Shown here: piece by piece, positions 56,320 to 64,000 of the stretch | How the letters are laid out: each line of letters starts with the position of its first letter | How positions within the stretch are numbered: position 1 is the stretch's first letter | Assembly: GCA_014859895.1 (NCBI GenBank) | Contig: JACZKS010000010.1 | Coordinates: 43,489 to 107,488 of the forward strand | Direction: 5' to 3' | From: Rhodospirillales bacterium | GTDB taxonomy: Bacteria > Pseudomonadota > Alphaproteobacteria > Rhodospirillales > Shumkoniaceae | Length of the DNA: 64,000 nt | Made by a program: the position numbers and the translations under genes | The notes under the pieces: generated by a model | What the model was told of the DNA's origin: nothing | What the model saw: only the letters and a program-made list of their open reading frames with translations | Database searches by the model: none

Positions 56320-56496
56320 ATGCCGAAGAAAACCTACACCATCGAAAAGACCACGCCGCGCCTGGGCAAGGCCGGCGATACCGTCACGATGACGGAGCGC
56401 GGAGCCAAGTACTGGCTGCTTTCCGGCGTGATCTCCGACCCCGCCAAGGCGGCGTCCGAAACCAAGCCGCCGAAGGCCAAGGGCAAGAAGGGCTGA
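56320..56496 (+). CDS. Small hypothetical phage protein
   Basis: MPKKTYTIEKTTPRLGKAGDTVTMTERGAKYWLLSGVISDPAKAASETKPPKAKGKKG (58 aa, below track cutoff). Confidence 0.65.
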   Translation: MPKKTYTIEKTTPRLGKAGDTVTMTERGAKYWLLSGVISDPAKAASETKPPKAKGKKG

Positions 56497-56499
56497 GCC

Positions 56500-56844
56500 A
56501 TGGCCGGCACGCTGGGCATGAGCCGATCGACGGGCCAGGGGATGGATGGGCTGGAGCACCTGTTCCAGTCGATCCGCGACATCCTGACCACGCCGATCGG
56601 CACGCGGCCCATGCGGCGCGAGTACGGCTCGGACCTGTTTTCCCTGATCGACCGGCCGGCCGAGCCCGGGCTCTTCATCGAGATCTACGCCGCGATCGCC
56701 GCGGCGCTGGCCAAGTGGGAGCCGCGCTTCAAGCTCACCTACGTCAAGGCGACGCGGGCCGAGGCCGGGCTGCTGGAGATCGACCTGCGCGGCCTTTACC
56801 TGGTCGACGGCCGCGAGATCACGCTGGAAGGAGTGGTGGCATGA
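56500..56844 (+). CDS. Phage GPW/gp25-like baseplate protein
   Basis: EHLFQSIRDILTTPIGTRPMRREYGSDLFSLIDRPAEPGLFIEIYAAIAAALAKWEPRF. Confidence 0.93.
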   Translation: MAGTLGMSRSTGQGMDGLEHLFQSIRDILTTPIGTRPMRREYGSDLFSLIDRPAEPGLFIEIYAAIAAALAKWEPRFKLTYVKATRAEAGLLEIDLRGLYLVDGREITLEGVVA

Positions 56845-56849
56845 AGACG

Positions 56850-57548
56850 TCAGTCGCCCTTCCGCCTTTCGGCAATCCTCTTCGGAAGCACGAAAGTGAC
56901 GTCGAGAAACAGCTTCATGAACTCGAAGAGTTCGGCGGCTTGCTCGATAGTTCCTTCAATCTCATGGACAGCGGCGTTGCCGTCCAGCCTCAGGCGATGC
57001 GCCCACTCGGCGAGTGGCTTGGTCAGCAACGTCTTTCCAAGCAGATCGTCGATCCGATCGCGAAGGTTTCGCCCCTCGCCGCCAAGCTCCTTGCAGGCGA
57101 CTTCGAGCACGGAACGACATCCCGCAAGCGCCAGTTCCGGGCTCTCCTTTCGCCGAACCATGCCTTCGATCGTGGGAATGAGGGCCCGCGCCTTCTTGGG
57201 AAAAGCCGGATCATCGGCGCCCGCCGGAGACTTCGGAAAGGTGTCGATCACCGCGTATTTTCCATCGACGAAGCCGGCCGCGACCCGGATGGACTCCTTG
57301 GCCGCGCTCTGCATCTTGATGAAATCCGACGCAGCGACCTCGAAGACAATGAGAACGGGGCAATCGCATATCGGGCAGCCACCACTTCCGTAGCAGCGAA
57401 CCGGCGGTCGGTTCGACGTCATCTCCGTTTCGGTTCGAATGTGAGGGAAGACCGGCACCCCGGTCTTGAAGCGATATTCGAAGAGATTCGAGACCGCGAG
57501 ATCCACGCGGTTTCCGCAGTGAGGGCAGTCGATGCGCGGCTGAAACAT
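56850..57548 (-). CDS. DUF4145-like protein with N-terminal zinc-ribbon-like motif (accessory cargo)
   Basis: MFQPRIDCPHCGNRVDLAVSN ... RCYGSGGCPICDCPVLIVFEVA ... PELALAGCRSVLEVACKELGGEGRNLRDRIDDLLGKTLLTKPLAEWAHRLRLDGNAAVHEIEGTIEQAAELFEFMKLFLDVTFVLPKRI; DUF4145-like helical region. Confidence 0.82.
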   Translation of the reverse strand: MFQPRIDCPHCGNRVDLAVSNLFEYRFKTGVPVFPHIRTETEMTSNRPPVRCYGSGGCPICDCPVLIVFEVAASDFIKMQSAAKESIRVAAGFVDGKYAVIDTFPKSPAGADDPAFPKKARALIPTIEGMVRRKESPELALAGCRSVLEVACKELGGEGRNLRDRIDDLLGKTLLTKPLAEWAHRLRLDGNAAVHEIEGTIEQAAELFEFMKLFLDVTFVLPKRIAERRKGD

Positions 57549-57576
57549 GGTGAGGCTTCCCGGCGGAGAGTGGCCC

Positions 57577-57777
57577 ATGGATGAGACGACTATCAATCGG
57601 GCATGCACCTCAAGGCTGTCAACCGTCTTGGAAAACACCACACCTGAGACGTCCGTTGATTCCTTCATGGCGGCCATCGCCCCGATCCGGCAGGAGTTTG
57701 GCGACGATATCCTGATTCTCTGTCTTGCCGTTGAACTTGCGGTGGCGGATTTCCGAAATCGGGGGGCACGCGGATGA
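57577..57777 (+). CDS. Small protein divergent to the DUF4145-like gene
   Basis: MDETTINRACTSRLSTVLENTTPETSVDSFMAAIAPIRQEFGDDILILCLAVELAVADFRNRGARG; overlaps the baseplate J start by 4 nt. Confidence 0.5.
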   Translation: MDETTINRACTSRLSTVLENTTPETSVDSFMAAIAPIRQEFGDDILILCLAVELAVADFRNRGARG

Positions 57778-58751
57778 GCCGGTTCGCCGCCGTCGACCTG
57801 TCCAGCTTGCCGAAGCCCGAGGTGGTCGAAACCCTGGAGTTCGAGGCGATCCTCGCCGCGCTCAAGGCCGACTTCATCGGCCGCGATCCCGACTATTCGG
57901 CGACCACCCTGGAATCCGATCCGGTGGTGAAGGTGCTGGAAGTGGCGGCCTACCGCGAAGTGATCCTCCGCCAGCGGGTCAACGACGCGGCGCGCCAGCG
58001 GATGCTCCCCTATGCCACCGGCGCCAACCTGGAAGTGTTGGGCGCCGACCAGGGCGTCTACCGCCTGATCCTGGACCCCGGCGACCCCGACGCCGTGCCG
58101 CCGGTCGATCCGACCTACGAGACGGACGACGACCTGCGCCGGCGCATCCAGCTGGCGCCCGAGGCCCTGACCACCGCAGGCTGCGAGGGTAGCTATGTGT
58201 TCAATGGCCTGACCGCCGGCGAAACCCCCGTGTCCATCGATGTCGCCTCGCCCGACGAAACCACCGTGACGCTGACCTACACCTTCGACGCCGGCGGCCT
58301 GTCGGCCAAGATCAAGGATGCCACCGCCATCCGGCCCGAGGCCGGCAGCGTCCTGGTGACCGTGCTGGGCCGCGAGGGCGACGGCACGGTCGACGCCCCC
58401 ACATGCGCCATCGTCGAGGCCAACCTGTCGGCCGCCAGCGTGCGGCCCTTGTGCGACGAGGTCACCGTGCAATCGGCGACCATCGTCGGATACACGGTTA
58501 CGGCGCTGCTTACGGTCTACGATGGGCTCGACCGCGACGCCGTCCAGGCGGCCGCCGATGCCTCCATGCGGGCGATTGCCGAGAAGCGCCACGCCCTGGG
58601 CGAGGACGTCACGCAATCGGTGATCGATGCCGCGCTGCATGTGGCCGGCGTCAAGAAGGTGATGCTGACCGACTGGGCCGATGTAGCGTGCGACGATACC
58701 GAGGCGCCGTACATGATCGGCCTGGCGCTGACGACGGAGCTGGCGGCATGA
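57774..58751 (+). CDS. Baseplate J-like protein (Mu gp47-like)
   Basis: VVKVLEVAAYREVILRQRVNDAARQRMLPYATGANLEVLGADQGVYRL. Confidence 0.94.
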   Translation: MSRFAAVDLSSLPKPEVVETLEFEAILAALKADFIGRDPDYSATTLESDPVVKVLEVAAYREVILRQRVNDAARQRMLPYATGANLEVLGADQGVYRLILDPGDPDAVPPVDPTYETDDDLRRRIQLAPEALTTAGCEGSYVFNGLTAGETPVSIDVASPDETTVTLTYTFDAGGLSAKIKDATAIRPEAGSVLVTVLGREGDGTVDAPTCAIVEANLSAASVRPLCDEVTVQSATIVGYTVTALLTVYDGLDRDAVQAAADASMRAIAEKRHALGEDVTQSVIDAALHVAGVKKVMLTDWADVACDDTEAPYMIGLALTTELAA

Positions 58752-59314
58752 CCAAGAGCCTGCTTCCCCCGAACGCGACCGCCCTGGAGCTGGCCCTGGA
58801 GGGAGTGGCGGCCGACAGGGTCGAGGCCATCCCGGTTCCGATCCCGACGGTAAACGATGCCGCCCAGTGCCCCGCTCCCGTGCTGCCGTTCCTCGCCTGG
58901 GGCCGATCCGTCGACGTCTACGACGCGAGCTGGTCCGACGCCACGAAGCGCACCGTCGTCGGCCAGGCCATGGCCCTGCATCGCATCAAGGGCACCCTGC
59001 AATCCGTCGTCGCCGCGATCGCGGCCTGGGGGATCGAGGCCACAGTGATCGAACGCGCCGGCGCCCGCCGCTACGACGGCGCCCAGGCCCATGACGGCCG
59101 CTGCCTGTACGGTCCGGCCAACGGCTGGGCGATGTACCGGGTGATCCTCAATCGGGCTATCCGCAACGACCAGGTGGCCGGCCTGCGCCGGCTGCTGGAA
59201 ATGACGGCGCCGAAGCGCTGCGAGCTGCTGAGCCTCGAATATCAGGAGGCCGCCAACCTCTACGACGGGCGCTCGACCTACGACGGCGCCTATAACCATG
59301 GAGTGGCTGTCTAA
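58748..59314 (+). CDS. Phage tail protein I
   Basis: LLPPNATALELALEGVAADRVEAIPVPIPTVNDAAQCPAPVLPFLAWGRSVDVYDASWSDATKRTVV. Confidence 0.92.
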   Translation: MTKSLLPPNATALELALEGVAADRVEAIPVPIPTVNDAAQCPAPVLPFLAWGRSVDVYDASWSDATKRTVVGQAMALHRIKGTLQSVVAAIAAWGIEATVIERAGARRYDGAQAHDGRCLYGPANGWAMYRVILNRAIRNDQVAGLRRLLEMTAPKRCELLSLEYQEAANLYDGRSTYDGAYNHGVAV

Positions 59315-59940
59315 TGGCCGACAACCTGACCATCAACGAAACGGCGACCTGGCCGGCGACCGTCAAGCTCATCGACACCGACGAGCCGGTGATCGGCGGC
59401 CTCGACGGTGTCTCCAACAAGCAGGCGATCACGCTGGCCAACCGCAGCCAATGGCTCAAGGCGCAGATCGACACGGTCATCGAGACGGCCTTGCTCGATC
59501 CGGACCCCCTTGACCTCTGGCAGCTCACTGAAGCTATCGCCACCCTCATCGCCGCCGCTCTGGCCGCCAGCCGCCCCGGCTTCGACGTTCCGTTCCTGGC
59601 GGGCTGGGCAAGCAATTTCACCGGCGAGGACCTGGTGGAGGGGCAAGTTGTCGCTCGCGTGATGGTCCTGCGCGACACCGTTCTCCAGGACTTCCTTGTC
59701 GATCTGGGGGTCGCCGGCACCGGCGCGGCCGTGATCTGGGACGTCACGGTCGGCGGCGTCACCGCCTTCATCACGAAACCGCAGTTCGCCGACGGCTCGA
59801 CCGTCTTCGTCCCCGGCGTGTTCGACCCGGCGATGGTCGACGTCCCGGCCGGCAGCATCGTCGAGATCCTGGTTTTCCAGGTCGGCACGGTGATCCGGGG
59901 CCAGAAGGCGACCGGCGGCCTCAAGGGCAGGGAGGCCTGA
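59314..59940 (+). CDS. Putative tail fibre/collar protein
   Basis: Follows tail protein I; MADNLTINETATWPATVKLIDTDEPVIGGLDGVSNKQAITLANRSQWLKAQID. Confidence 0.7.
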   Translation: MADNLTINETATWPATVKLIDTDEPVIGGLDGVSNKQAITLANRSQWLKAQIDTVIETALLDPDPLDLWQLTEAIATLIAAALAASRPGFDVPFLAGWASNFTGEDLVEGQVVARVMVLRDTVLQDFLVDLGVAGTGAAVIWDVTVGGVTAFITKPQFADGSTVFVPGVFDPAMVDVPAGSIVEILVFQVGTVIRGQKATGGLKGREA

Positions 59941-59942
59941 TC

Positions 59943-60812
59943 ATGCTCTATGCCGGGCATCGACAGGTTGCGCCATACGGCCAGCCACTGCTTCCATTGT
60001 GGACCATCCTGGATGCGGCAGGGATACAGGACGAAGCGACAATTTGCCTCGACGCTGGAGACCCCCTGTCGTGGCCGGGGAGCGGCCCTAAATGGCTGGA
60101 CCGCAGTCCGGGCGGCTATGACTGGTATCTTGGAGAGTCCGCCGAAGCCGACGCCGACCCCGTCTTTACGGGCGGCGTCGGGGACCTGAGAAGCACGACA
60201 TTCTGGGCTCTCGACGGCGCGAGCTGGTTTAAATACGACAGCGCCAACGAAGCTTTCATGAATGCCTGGCACGCGAACGGGGCGGCCTACACCTTCATGT
60301 TCCTGGTGTATCTGGCGGATGGGGCGGCCGACGGTGGGCTGATCGGCGCCACGACGATTCCGGGCGCGATGGCGGCTAACGTGGCGGTCGTCATGTCAAC
60401 CGGCAAGCTTGTGGCAATCGCCGAGGATGCATCTGCATCGAAGGGCGGTTTTTATACGAACAGCCTCGTGACCTCCGTCGATGCGCTTCCCGCGGGTTGG
60501 CACATGTTGGCGGTATCGGTCGATGAAGCCGTCGGCCCAGGCGGCGGTTTCTTGTATTGCGACGGCGCCTTTCTGCCGACCGCTGAGGCGGGCGGCGCGG
60601 ATACGTTCAATGCCACCTATGCCGTCCCAGGAACCGGGTCCGCCGCCACGACCTATCGGCTGGGCCGGTGGGGCACGTATGGGGATCTCACGGCCGTCAA
60701 GCCCATCAGTAGCGGCAGCCGTATCATGGGTTTCGCCTCGTTGAACAAGGCGGCGTCCAAGGCCGAACTGGACGCCGTGTGGGAACTTTCTCGCAAGCGG
60801 CTTGGTATCTAG
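59943..60812 (+). CDS. LamG/concanavalin-like tail fibre (putative receptor-binding) protein
   Basis: DEATICLDAGDPLSWPGSGPKWLDRSPGGYDWYLG ... WHMLAVSVDEAVGPGGGFLYCDGAFL. Confidence 0.68.
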   Translation: MLYAGHRQVAPYGQPLLPLWTILDAAGIQDEATICLDAGDPLSWPGSGPKWLDRSPGGYDWYLGESAEADADPVFTGGVGDLRSTTFWALDGASWFKYDSANEAFMNAWHANGAAYTFMFLVYLADGAADGGLIGATTIPGAMAANVAVVMSTGKLVAIAEDASASKGGFYTNSLVTSVDALPAGWHMLAVSVDEAVGPGGGFLYCDGAFLPTAEAGGADTFNATYAVPGTGSAATTYRLGRWGTYGDLTAVKPISSGSRIMGFASLNKAASKAELDAVWELSRKRLGI

Positions 60813-60823
60813 GGGAGAACATC

Positions 60824-61450
60824 ATGGAACGCTACATCACCATCGTCGACGGCCAGCCGGTCGGTCAGCCCTACGCCAAACCCAGCCGCATCGTCCTGCC
60901 CTCCGGCGCCGTCGTCGGCTGCGCCCACTGGCCGGCCGGGGAGTTCCTCGCCCACGGCAAGGCCCTCGTCGTCGGTGCCGCCGACCCGGAGACGGAAGTG
61001 GAGACTGGCTACACCTTCGACGCCGGGACCGGCACGGCGGCGCCGATCGTCGAGCCGAGGCCTCTGGCGCCCATGCGGGCCGAGGCCGTCGCCCAAATCG
61101 ACCGCGACGCCGAGGCGGCCCGGCTCGCCTTCATCACCGGCGGGTCCGGCCAGGCTCTCGTCTACAAGCGAAAGGCCGAACAGGCCCACGACTGCCTAGC
61201 CAACCACGACGCCCAAAATCCGCCCCCCACCGACAAGTATCCGGCGCTGGAGGCCGAGGTCGGGATCACCGGCGCCGACGTGCTGGGGGTCGCCACCGTG
61301 GTGACCGGCCTGGAAGCGGCGTGGGGAGACATCGCCGACGCCATCGAGGCCATCCGCCTCGGCGCCAAGCGCGACGTCGAGGCGGCGACCACGCCGACGG
61401 AAATCCGCGACGTCGTCTCCGCCATCGCCTGGCCGCAACCCAACACCTGA
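60824..61450 (+). CDS. Putative tail fibre assembly/accessory protein
   Basis: Between fibre and sheath genes; EAARLAFITGGSGQALVYKRKAEQA. Confidence 0.65.
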   Translation: MERYITIVDGQPVGQPYAKPSRIVLPSGAVVGCAHWPAGEFLAHGKALVVGAADPETEVETGYTFDAGTGTAAPIVEPRPLAPMRAEAVAQIDRDAEAARLAFITGGSGQALVYKRKAEQAHDCLANHDAQNPPPTDKYPALEAEVGITGADVLGVATVVTGLEAAWGDIADAIEAIRLGAKRDVEAATTPTEIRDVVSAIAWPQPNT

Positions 61451-61465
61451 CAGGAGAGAGCAGAC

Positions 61466-62896
61466 ATGCCCGAGCAGTTCCTTCATGGAATCGAAGTTGT
61501 TGAAGTTGATGACGGCATCCGCCCGATCCAGACCGTCAAGTCGTCCGTCATCGGCCTCATCGGCACCGCGCCCGATGCCGACGCGACGACGTTCCCCTTG
61601 AACACCCCGGTCCTGCTGGCCGGCCAGCAGCGCCTGGCCGCCAAGCTGGACACCACCGGCGCCGGCGAGGGCACACTGAAGGATGCCTGCGATGACATCT
61701 TCGACCAGACCGGCGCCATGGTGGTGGTGGTCCGCGTCGAGGAAGGCGCCGACGATGCCGAGACGCTGTCCAACGTCATCGGCGACGGGGCGCTGTTCAC
61801 TGGCGTCCATGCCCTGCTGTCCGCCCAGTCGGCCGTGAAAGTGACGCCGCGCCTTTTGATCGCGCCCGGCTTCACCGGCGTGCGGCCGACCGGCGTCAAG
61901 ACCATCGCCGTCGATACCGGCGGCACCGGCTATGCCCAGGACACGACCACGGTCACCATCGCCGGCGACGGCGAGGGGGCGGAGGCCACGGCGACCGTCG
62001 CTGCCGGCGTCGTCACCGCCATCACGGTGACGAAGGGCGGCTTCGGCTACACCGCGGCGCCGGTCGTAACCATCGCCGGGGCGGGGGCCGCCGCCGGCGC
62101 CACGGCGACGGCCACCATCGCATCGGTCGCCAACCCCGTGGTCGCCGAACTGCAAGGCATCGCCAACCGCATGCGGTCCATGATCTTCGCCGACGGGCCG
62201 AATACCACCGACGCGGCCGCCATCACCTATCGCGAGGACTGGGGGTCGGACCGCATCTACGTGATCGACCCGCACGTCATGGTCTGGGACACGGTGGCGA
62301 ACGCCGCCGTGGCACGGCCGGCCAGCGCCCGGGCGGCCGGGCTTCAGGCTCGCCTCGACAACGAGAAGGGCTTCTGGTGGTCGCCGTCCAACCAGGTGCT
62401 GACCGGCATCGTCGGCATCGCCAGGCCGATCGATTTCAACATGTCAGACCCGAACTGCATTGCCAACTATCTGAACGAAAACGAGGTGGCCACCATCATC
62501 CAGGCCGACGGTTACCGGCTGTGGGGCAACCGCACCACCAGCGCCGATCCGCTGTGGGCCTTCCTGTCGGTGCGGCGCACCGCCGACATGATCTACGAGA
62601 GCATTGAACAGGCGTTCCTGTGGGCCATGGACAGGCCCTTCTCGGCCCAGCTGCTGCGCGACATCGAGGGCAGCGTCAACGCCTACCTGCGCCACCTGAC
62701 GGTGGTGGGCGCCATCCTGGGCGGCACCGCATGGCTCGATGCCGAACTCAATACCGCCGACCAGCTCCAGGCCGGAAAGCTCTTCGTCGACTTCGACATC
62801 GAGCCGGCGGCGCCGCTGGAGCACCTGACGTTCCGGGCCCACCGCAACGCCGGCTACTACGAGGAGCTGGTCAACCAGGTGGCGGCGGCCGCCTAA
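61466..62896 (+). CDS. Phage tail sheath protein (Mu gpL-like) with inserted glycine-rich repeat domain
   Basis: FLHGIEVVEVDDGIRPIQTVKSSVIGLIGTAPDAD ... VAELQGIANRMRSMIFADGPNTTDAAAITYREDWGSDRIYVIDPHV. Confidence 0.95.
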   Translation: MPEQFLHGIEVVEVDDGIRPIQTVKSSVIGLIGTAPDADATTFPLNTPVLLAGQQRLAAKLDTTGAGEGTLKDACDDIFDQTGAMVVVVRVEEGADDAETLSNVIGDGALFTGVHALLSAQSAVKVTPRLLIAPGFTGVRPTGVKTIAVDTGGTGYAQDTTTVTIAGDGEGAEATATVAAGVVTAITVTKGGFGYTAAPVVTIAGAGAAAGATATATIASVANPVVAELQGIANRMRSMIFADGPNTTDAAAITYREDWGSDRIYVIDPHVMVWDTVANAAVARPASARAAGLQARLDNEKGFWWSPSNQVLTGIVGIARPIDFNMSDPNCIANYLNENEVATIIQADGYRLWGNRTTSADPLWAFLSVRRTADMIYESIEQAFLWAMDRPFSAQLLRDIEGSVNAYLRHLTVVGAILGGTAWLDAELNTADQLQAGKLFVDFDIEPAAPLEHLTFRAHRNAGYYEELVNQVAAAA

Positions 62897-62911
62897 CCCG
62901 AGGAGACAGAC

Positions 62912-63400
62912 ATGCTTCCCAAGACGCTCAAGAATTTCACGGTGTTCGTCGACGGCGTCGGCTATGCCGGCCGGATCGAGGAGGGCGCCCCGCCCAAGAC
63001 GACGCTGGATACCCAGGAGTTCGCCGGCGGCGGCATGGCCGGCACCGTCGACATCCCCATGGGCACCGTCGCCAAGATGGAGTTCGAGTTCACCCTGGCC
63101 GAGATGAACCCCGACGTCATCGGCAAGCTCGGCCAGGCGGATGTCCCGATCACCTTCCGCGGCGCCCAGGGGACCGAGAACGAGGCCGTCATCATCGAAA
63201 CCCGGTCGCTGATCCGCGAGCCCGACCTCGGGACCTGGAAGCGGGGCGACAAGAACACCCTCAAAATCGCCGCCACGGCCAGCTACTACAAGCTCTCCAT
63301 CGCCGGCAGCGATGTCATCGAAGTCGACGTCGAGGCCATGAAGTTCGTGGTGCGCGGCGTCGACCAGCTGGCCGCCGTGCGCACCGCCCTGGGGCTGTAG
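62912..63400 (+). CDS. Phage major tail tube protein (Mu gpM-like)
   Basis: MLPKTLKNFTVFVDGVGYAGRIEEGAPPKTTLDTQEFAGGGMAGTVDIPMGTVAKMEFEFTLA. Confidence 0.95.
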   Translation: MLPKTLKNFTVFVDGVGYAGRIEEGAPPKTTLDTQEFAGGGMAGTVDIPMGTVAKMEFEFTLAEMNPDVIGKLGQADVPITFRGAQGTENEAVIIETRSLIREPDLGTWKRGDKNTLKIAATASYYKLSIAGSDVIEVDVEAMKFVVRGVDQLAAVRTALGL

Positions 63401-63409
63401 GAGGCGGGC

Positions 63410-63724
63410 ATGGAAAAGGACAAGGATGCTCTTCAATACCCCGTGACCGTGAACGGCCAGGAGTACAAGAAGCTGACCATGCGCCGCCCCAAGGTGAAGG
63501 ACGACTTGGCCGCCCAGGCGCAGGCCAAGAGCGAAGGGGAGCGGGAGGCCTTCCTATTTGCCATCCTGTGCGGTGTCCCCCCGGAGGTGATCCGCGAGGT
63601 CGACCAGGCGGCCGACTATGCCCGCCTGCAAGCGGACTATCAGGGTTTTTTCACCTCGACCCCGACGACCTCCGAATCGCCGGGGCATTCGTCGCCCGCG
63701 TCCTTCACCAGCCGTGGCCGGTGA
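63410..63724 (+). CDS. Tail assembly chaperone, zero-frame product
   Basis: VTVNGQEYKKLTMRRPKVKDDLAAQAQAKSEGEREAFLFAILCGVPPEVIREVDQAADYARL. Confidence 0.88.
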   Translation: MEKDKDALQYPVTVNGQEYKKLTMRRPKVKDDLAAQAQAKSEGEREAFLFAILCGVPPEVIREVDQAADYARLQADYQGFFTSTPTTSESPGHSSPASFTSRGR

Positions 63725-63807
63725 TCGAGGAGATGACCCATGAGCAGTTGCGCGACCGCGTTGAGGACGCGGCGCGCCTCATCAAGGAACTGAGGATCAA
63801 GCCGTGA
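63410..63807 (+). CDS. Tail assembly chaperone, predicted -1 frameshift product
   Basis: Slippery T_TTT_TTC at 63646-63652; -1 frame continues ...GFFHLDPDDLRIAGAFVARVLHQPWPVIEEMTHEQLRDRVEDAARLIKELRIKP*. Confidence 0.78.
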
Positions 63808-64000
63808 GCGTCGGGAATGATCTCAACGTCGGCGTCGTCGTTACCGCCAAGGTCGGAAACGCCGTCCGCGAGGTCGGCAAGGCGGCCAAGGGCGTGCGCA
63901 AGGATACCGCCGACGTCGCCCAGAGCCAGCGCAGCCTGGCGCGGGCGAGCGACGACGCCGGGCGGTCGACCGGTCGCCTCGGCACCGCCCTGGCCGGGGC
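63804..64000 (+). CDS. Phage tail tape measure protein, partial N-terminus (GTG start)
   Basis: VSVGNDLNVGVVVTAKVGNAVREVGKAAKGVRKDTADVAQSQRSLARASDDAGRS; position after tail chaperone; open at window end. Confidence 0.75.
   Translation, partial: MSVGNDLNVGVVVTAKVGNAVREVGKAAKGVRKDTADVAQSQRSLARASDDAGRSTGRLGTALAG

Larger units (their letters stand above)
30012..64000 (+). mobile_element. Mu-like transposable prophage (right end outside window; left end between ~29.3 and 30.0 kb)
   Basis: Ordered Mu modules: repressor, Ner, MuA, MuB, GemA, Mor, lysis, gp27-30, protease, gpT, gp36, gpG, gp37, gpV, gp25-like, gp47, gp48, fibre, sheath, tube, chaperone, tape measure. Confidence 0.95.

Noticed and set aside
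57549-58640. Upstream 364 aa of track ORF 56850..58640
   Set aside because: Antisense to the baseplate J gene; the DUF4145-like protein starts at MFQPRIDC (57548).
62620-63600. Plus-strand 395-aa ORF overlapping tail tube
   Set aside because: Out-of-frame over sheath/tube/chaperone; only its last part (after 63646) is coding, as the -1 frameshift extension.
1-64000. CRISPR arrays, rRNA, tRNA
   Set aside because: No regular repeat-spacer arrays and no rRNA or tRNA sequences recognised on reading; a dedicated scan (tRNAscan, Infernal, CRISPR finder) was not possible.

Overview
High-GC alphaproteobacterial-type window in two parts. (1) ~1-29.3 kb is a chromosomal catabolic region with three transporter-linked modules. 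Module A (1-7.4 kb): sulfatase (cut by the window edge), TctABC tripartite tricarboxylate transporter, HpcH/HpaI aldolase, IlvD/Edd dehydratase and a divergent LacI regulator. Module B (7.7-17.3 kb): MmgE/PrpD protein, M20 amidohydrolase, TctCBA, fumarase/aspartase-superfamily C-N lyase and a cysteine-synthase-like PLP enzyme, with a divergent IclR regulator. Module C (17.7-29 kb): GntR/UTRA regulator, FrlD-like kinase, FrlB-like SIS deglycase, hydantoinase/oxoprolinase HyuA/HyuB, TRAP transporter and a DAO-family oxidoreductase. (2) ~30 kb to the window end is a Mu-like transposable prophage: S24 repressor, Ner, ParB-like, MuA, MuB, GemA, Mor, lysis genes, gp27-gp30, protease, gpT, tail genes, and the start of the tape measure. 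Best candidates for undescribed biology: module B as an aminopolycarboxylate (iminodisuccinate/EDDS/aspergillomarasmine-like) pathway; module C as an Amadori-compound regulon with one operator-promoter element repeated at two transcription units; and several prophage oddities (antisense DUF4145-like cargo in the baseplate operon, 23-bp palindrome inside the parB-like gene, repeat domain inserted in the tail sheath, signal-peptide-like extension on the major capsid, YkuD-like lysis protein, T_TTT_TTC frameshift). All family calls come from reading translated sequence; no database search was run.
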